NCBI RefSeq assembly: GCF_041296385.1
Contig: NC_091015.1
Location: 53,882,345 to 53,946,344 of the forward strand
DNA from: Aphelocoma coerulescens
Taxonomy: Eukaryota; Chordata; Aves; Passeriformes; Corvidae
DNA length: 64,000 nt
Direction: 5' to 3'
In this document: positions 62,801 through 64,000 of the stretch, piece by piece
Layout: each line of letters starts with the position of its first letter
Position numbering within the stretch: the stretch's first letter is position 1
The notes under the pieces: generated by a model
Seen by the model: only the letters and a program-made list of their open reading frames with translations
The model's database searches: none
Told to the model about the DNA's origin: nothing
Program-made: the position numbers and the translations under genes

Positions 62801-63833
62801 AAAATAGAACTGCAACCATATAAGAGCATCTCTTCAGTAATCGTGCTGAGGGGAAAGACAGAAAAGAGTAAAGAAAAACCAGCCAGGCCACTAATAACTA
62901 AGTTCAGAAAGGGAAGTAAAAAAGTTACATTTAAACATCATACATTTCCTTTCCACTTGACAGGTTTTCATATTCAATACCCTTACTTTTCATGCCCTTC
63001 ATAGGCAGTCAGTGCCTATCTCATGTCTAAGCAAGTGTAGACACATCCCCTCTGCATGGGGACCTACACAGTGGTACACTCCCACACAGGAGCTGGAAGG
63101 GGCAGAGAAAGCAATGAGGCACTGTCCTTATACACAGAGAAGAACATTCTGTAAATCCTGATTTGCTAAGGGAGGAAAGCTCCCTCTTTAGGCATGAAAT
63201 TCACACCCCCCCCCCCCCAGTTGTCTGATCTTCACCTTCCATAAGGCCACAAAAACTGCCTTCTGTTGGCATGCAGTGTCTATACTGCCAATTGCTATTG
63301 CATCAGTTTCAGTCTGGCTGCCATGAATTAATTTCCAACAATTACACCAAGGAACAAAGTAGACATCTCCCTGTTTCCAGTTAAGGCATACCTCCTCCTC
63401 CATTCCTCAGGTACTTCCTGGATTTCTTTATCTGCACATCCCTTTTCTTCTGAGAGGAAAGACTTAGACTTCCTCCCTGGAAAAACCTCTCATCTTTTTT
63501 GTGAGAGATCACATTCTGCACATTCATATATGAGGACTACAACTAGTCTAAGATGAAGAGTAGCCAGGTTTAGATATCAGAAGCCAATATAGTTATGTCT
63601 GATCCTGCAACATCTAGAGACAACAAAACTTACGAAATTTTGATTGGCTTTTTAAAACACCACACATGCCTCTCAAAATCAGGCTGAGGTAACTCAAAAC
63701 TGGAGGAGTAATTGGTGTGTGTGTTGTAATTCACCAATGCAGCCAATGCCTATGCTTATGCTATTATTTTGCATTTGCTTAGAGGGGAAACTCTGATAGA
63801 GCTGAATGCTTTGCCATCATGAGAATCCCTTAC
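59886..63833 (-). other. TRAK1: TRAK1 last intron
   Basis: About 3.95 kb, GT-AG on the minus strand (donor AAG|GTAAGG at 63833; acceptor TTTCAG). It is of mixed composition, with an A run at 60500-60515 and a C run at 63206-63218. No additional exon was recognised, though a short alternative exon cannot be excluded. Confidence 0.85.
63206..63218. repeat. 13-base C homopolymer in TRAK1 intron
   Basis: Uninterrupted C run, preceded by CACA. On the transcribed minus strand it is a run of 13 G. Confidence 0.9.
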
Positions 63834-63936
63834 CTTGGCGTGACTCGTGTGAGTTCATCGGAGGGGTGCAGAATGCGGCAGGTGGTGAAGGTGAAGGTGG
63901 AGTTGGTTTGTGACATGCACTTCCCAGGATGAGGTA
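63834..63936 (-). CDS. TRAK1: TRAK1 penultimate coding exon
   Basis: A 103-base internal exon. Acceptor AATTTAG (AG at 63938-63937), donor CCAAG|GTAAGG. It reads 2 bases of a split codon, 33 full codons, and 2 bases of the serine codon completed by the last exon. The translation includes PHPGKCMSQTNSTFTFTTC and RILHPSDELTRVTP, which matches vertebrate TRAK1 directly upstream of the final-exon sequence. It is too short to appear as an open reading frame of its own. The remaining TRAK1 exons lie beyond the right edge. Confidence 0.96.
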
Positions 63937-64000
63937 CTAAATTAAAAAAAAGCAAATTCTTTGCATTTTACACAGAAAAGGGGAAAACCAAACTTCTGTG
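63937..64000 (-). other. TRAK1: TRAK1 intron, partial
   Basis: The 3' end of the preceding intron, with a T-rich polypyrimidine tract (minus strand) leading to the acceptor. Truncated by the window edge. Confidence 0.85.

Noticed and set aside
1..64000. CRISPR array, bacterial operon, tRNA or rRNA genes
   Set aside because: No regularly spaced repeats, no cloverleaf-like tRNA and no rRNA sequence were seen; the genes have introns and the repeats are avian.

Overview
The window is vertebrate nuclear DNA, almost certainly from a bird. It has two protein-coding genes with GT-AG introns, long AT-rich non-coding stretches, a CpG island at a promoter, and many fragments of the CR1 LINE, which dominates bird genomes. 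No bacterial-type operons, tRNA, rRNA or CRISPR arrays were seen. The species cannot be fixed from sequence alone.

Layout. (1) About 1-43,750 is a gene-poor, AT-rich region carrying at least eight diverged CR1 fragments in both orientations (near 1, 3.5, 14.0, 17.6, 26.5, 27.0, 36.6 and 41.2 kb), plus a short ninth one near 39.1 kb. It also holds one likely solo LTR (19,043-19,422) and one GC-richer repeat that looks LTR-retrotransposon related (about 21.5-22.3 kb). I see no convincing protein-coding gene here. (2) About 43,760-45,945 is a CpG island ending in a compact promoter: G-rich tandem repeat, GC boxes, a CRE/TRE-like TGCGTCAG, a forkhead-like TGTAAACA and a TATTTAAG TATA box. (3) 45,603-about 51,880 (+) is the complete cholecystokinin gene, CCK: a non-coding first exon, two coding exons and a 130-residue preprohormone with every processing landmark intact. 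(4) About 51,880-56,915 is intergenic. (5) From about 56,915 to the right edge (-) lies the 3' end of TRAK1 (trafficking kinesin-binding protein 1): a long 3' UTR, the last coding exon (59,087-59,885), a 3.9 kb intron and the penultimate coding exon (63,834-63,936). The rest of TRAK1 lies beyond the right edge.

CCK and TRAK1 are convergent (tail to tail, about 5 kb apart), the same neighbour relationship as in mammals, which supports both identifications. The two genes are not functionally linked: one makes a secreted gut/brain peptide hormone, the other an adaptor for mitochondrial transport on microtubules. The most useful second looks are the G-rich tandem repeat and extended CpG island at the CCK promoter, a perfect hairpin in CCK intron 2, the mosaic of decayed CR1 copies upstream, and a few unassigned coding-like patches. 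I found no clear evidence of a new multi-gene system.
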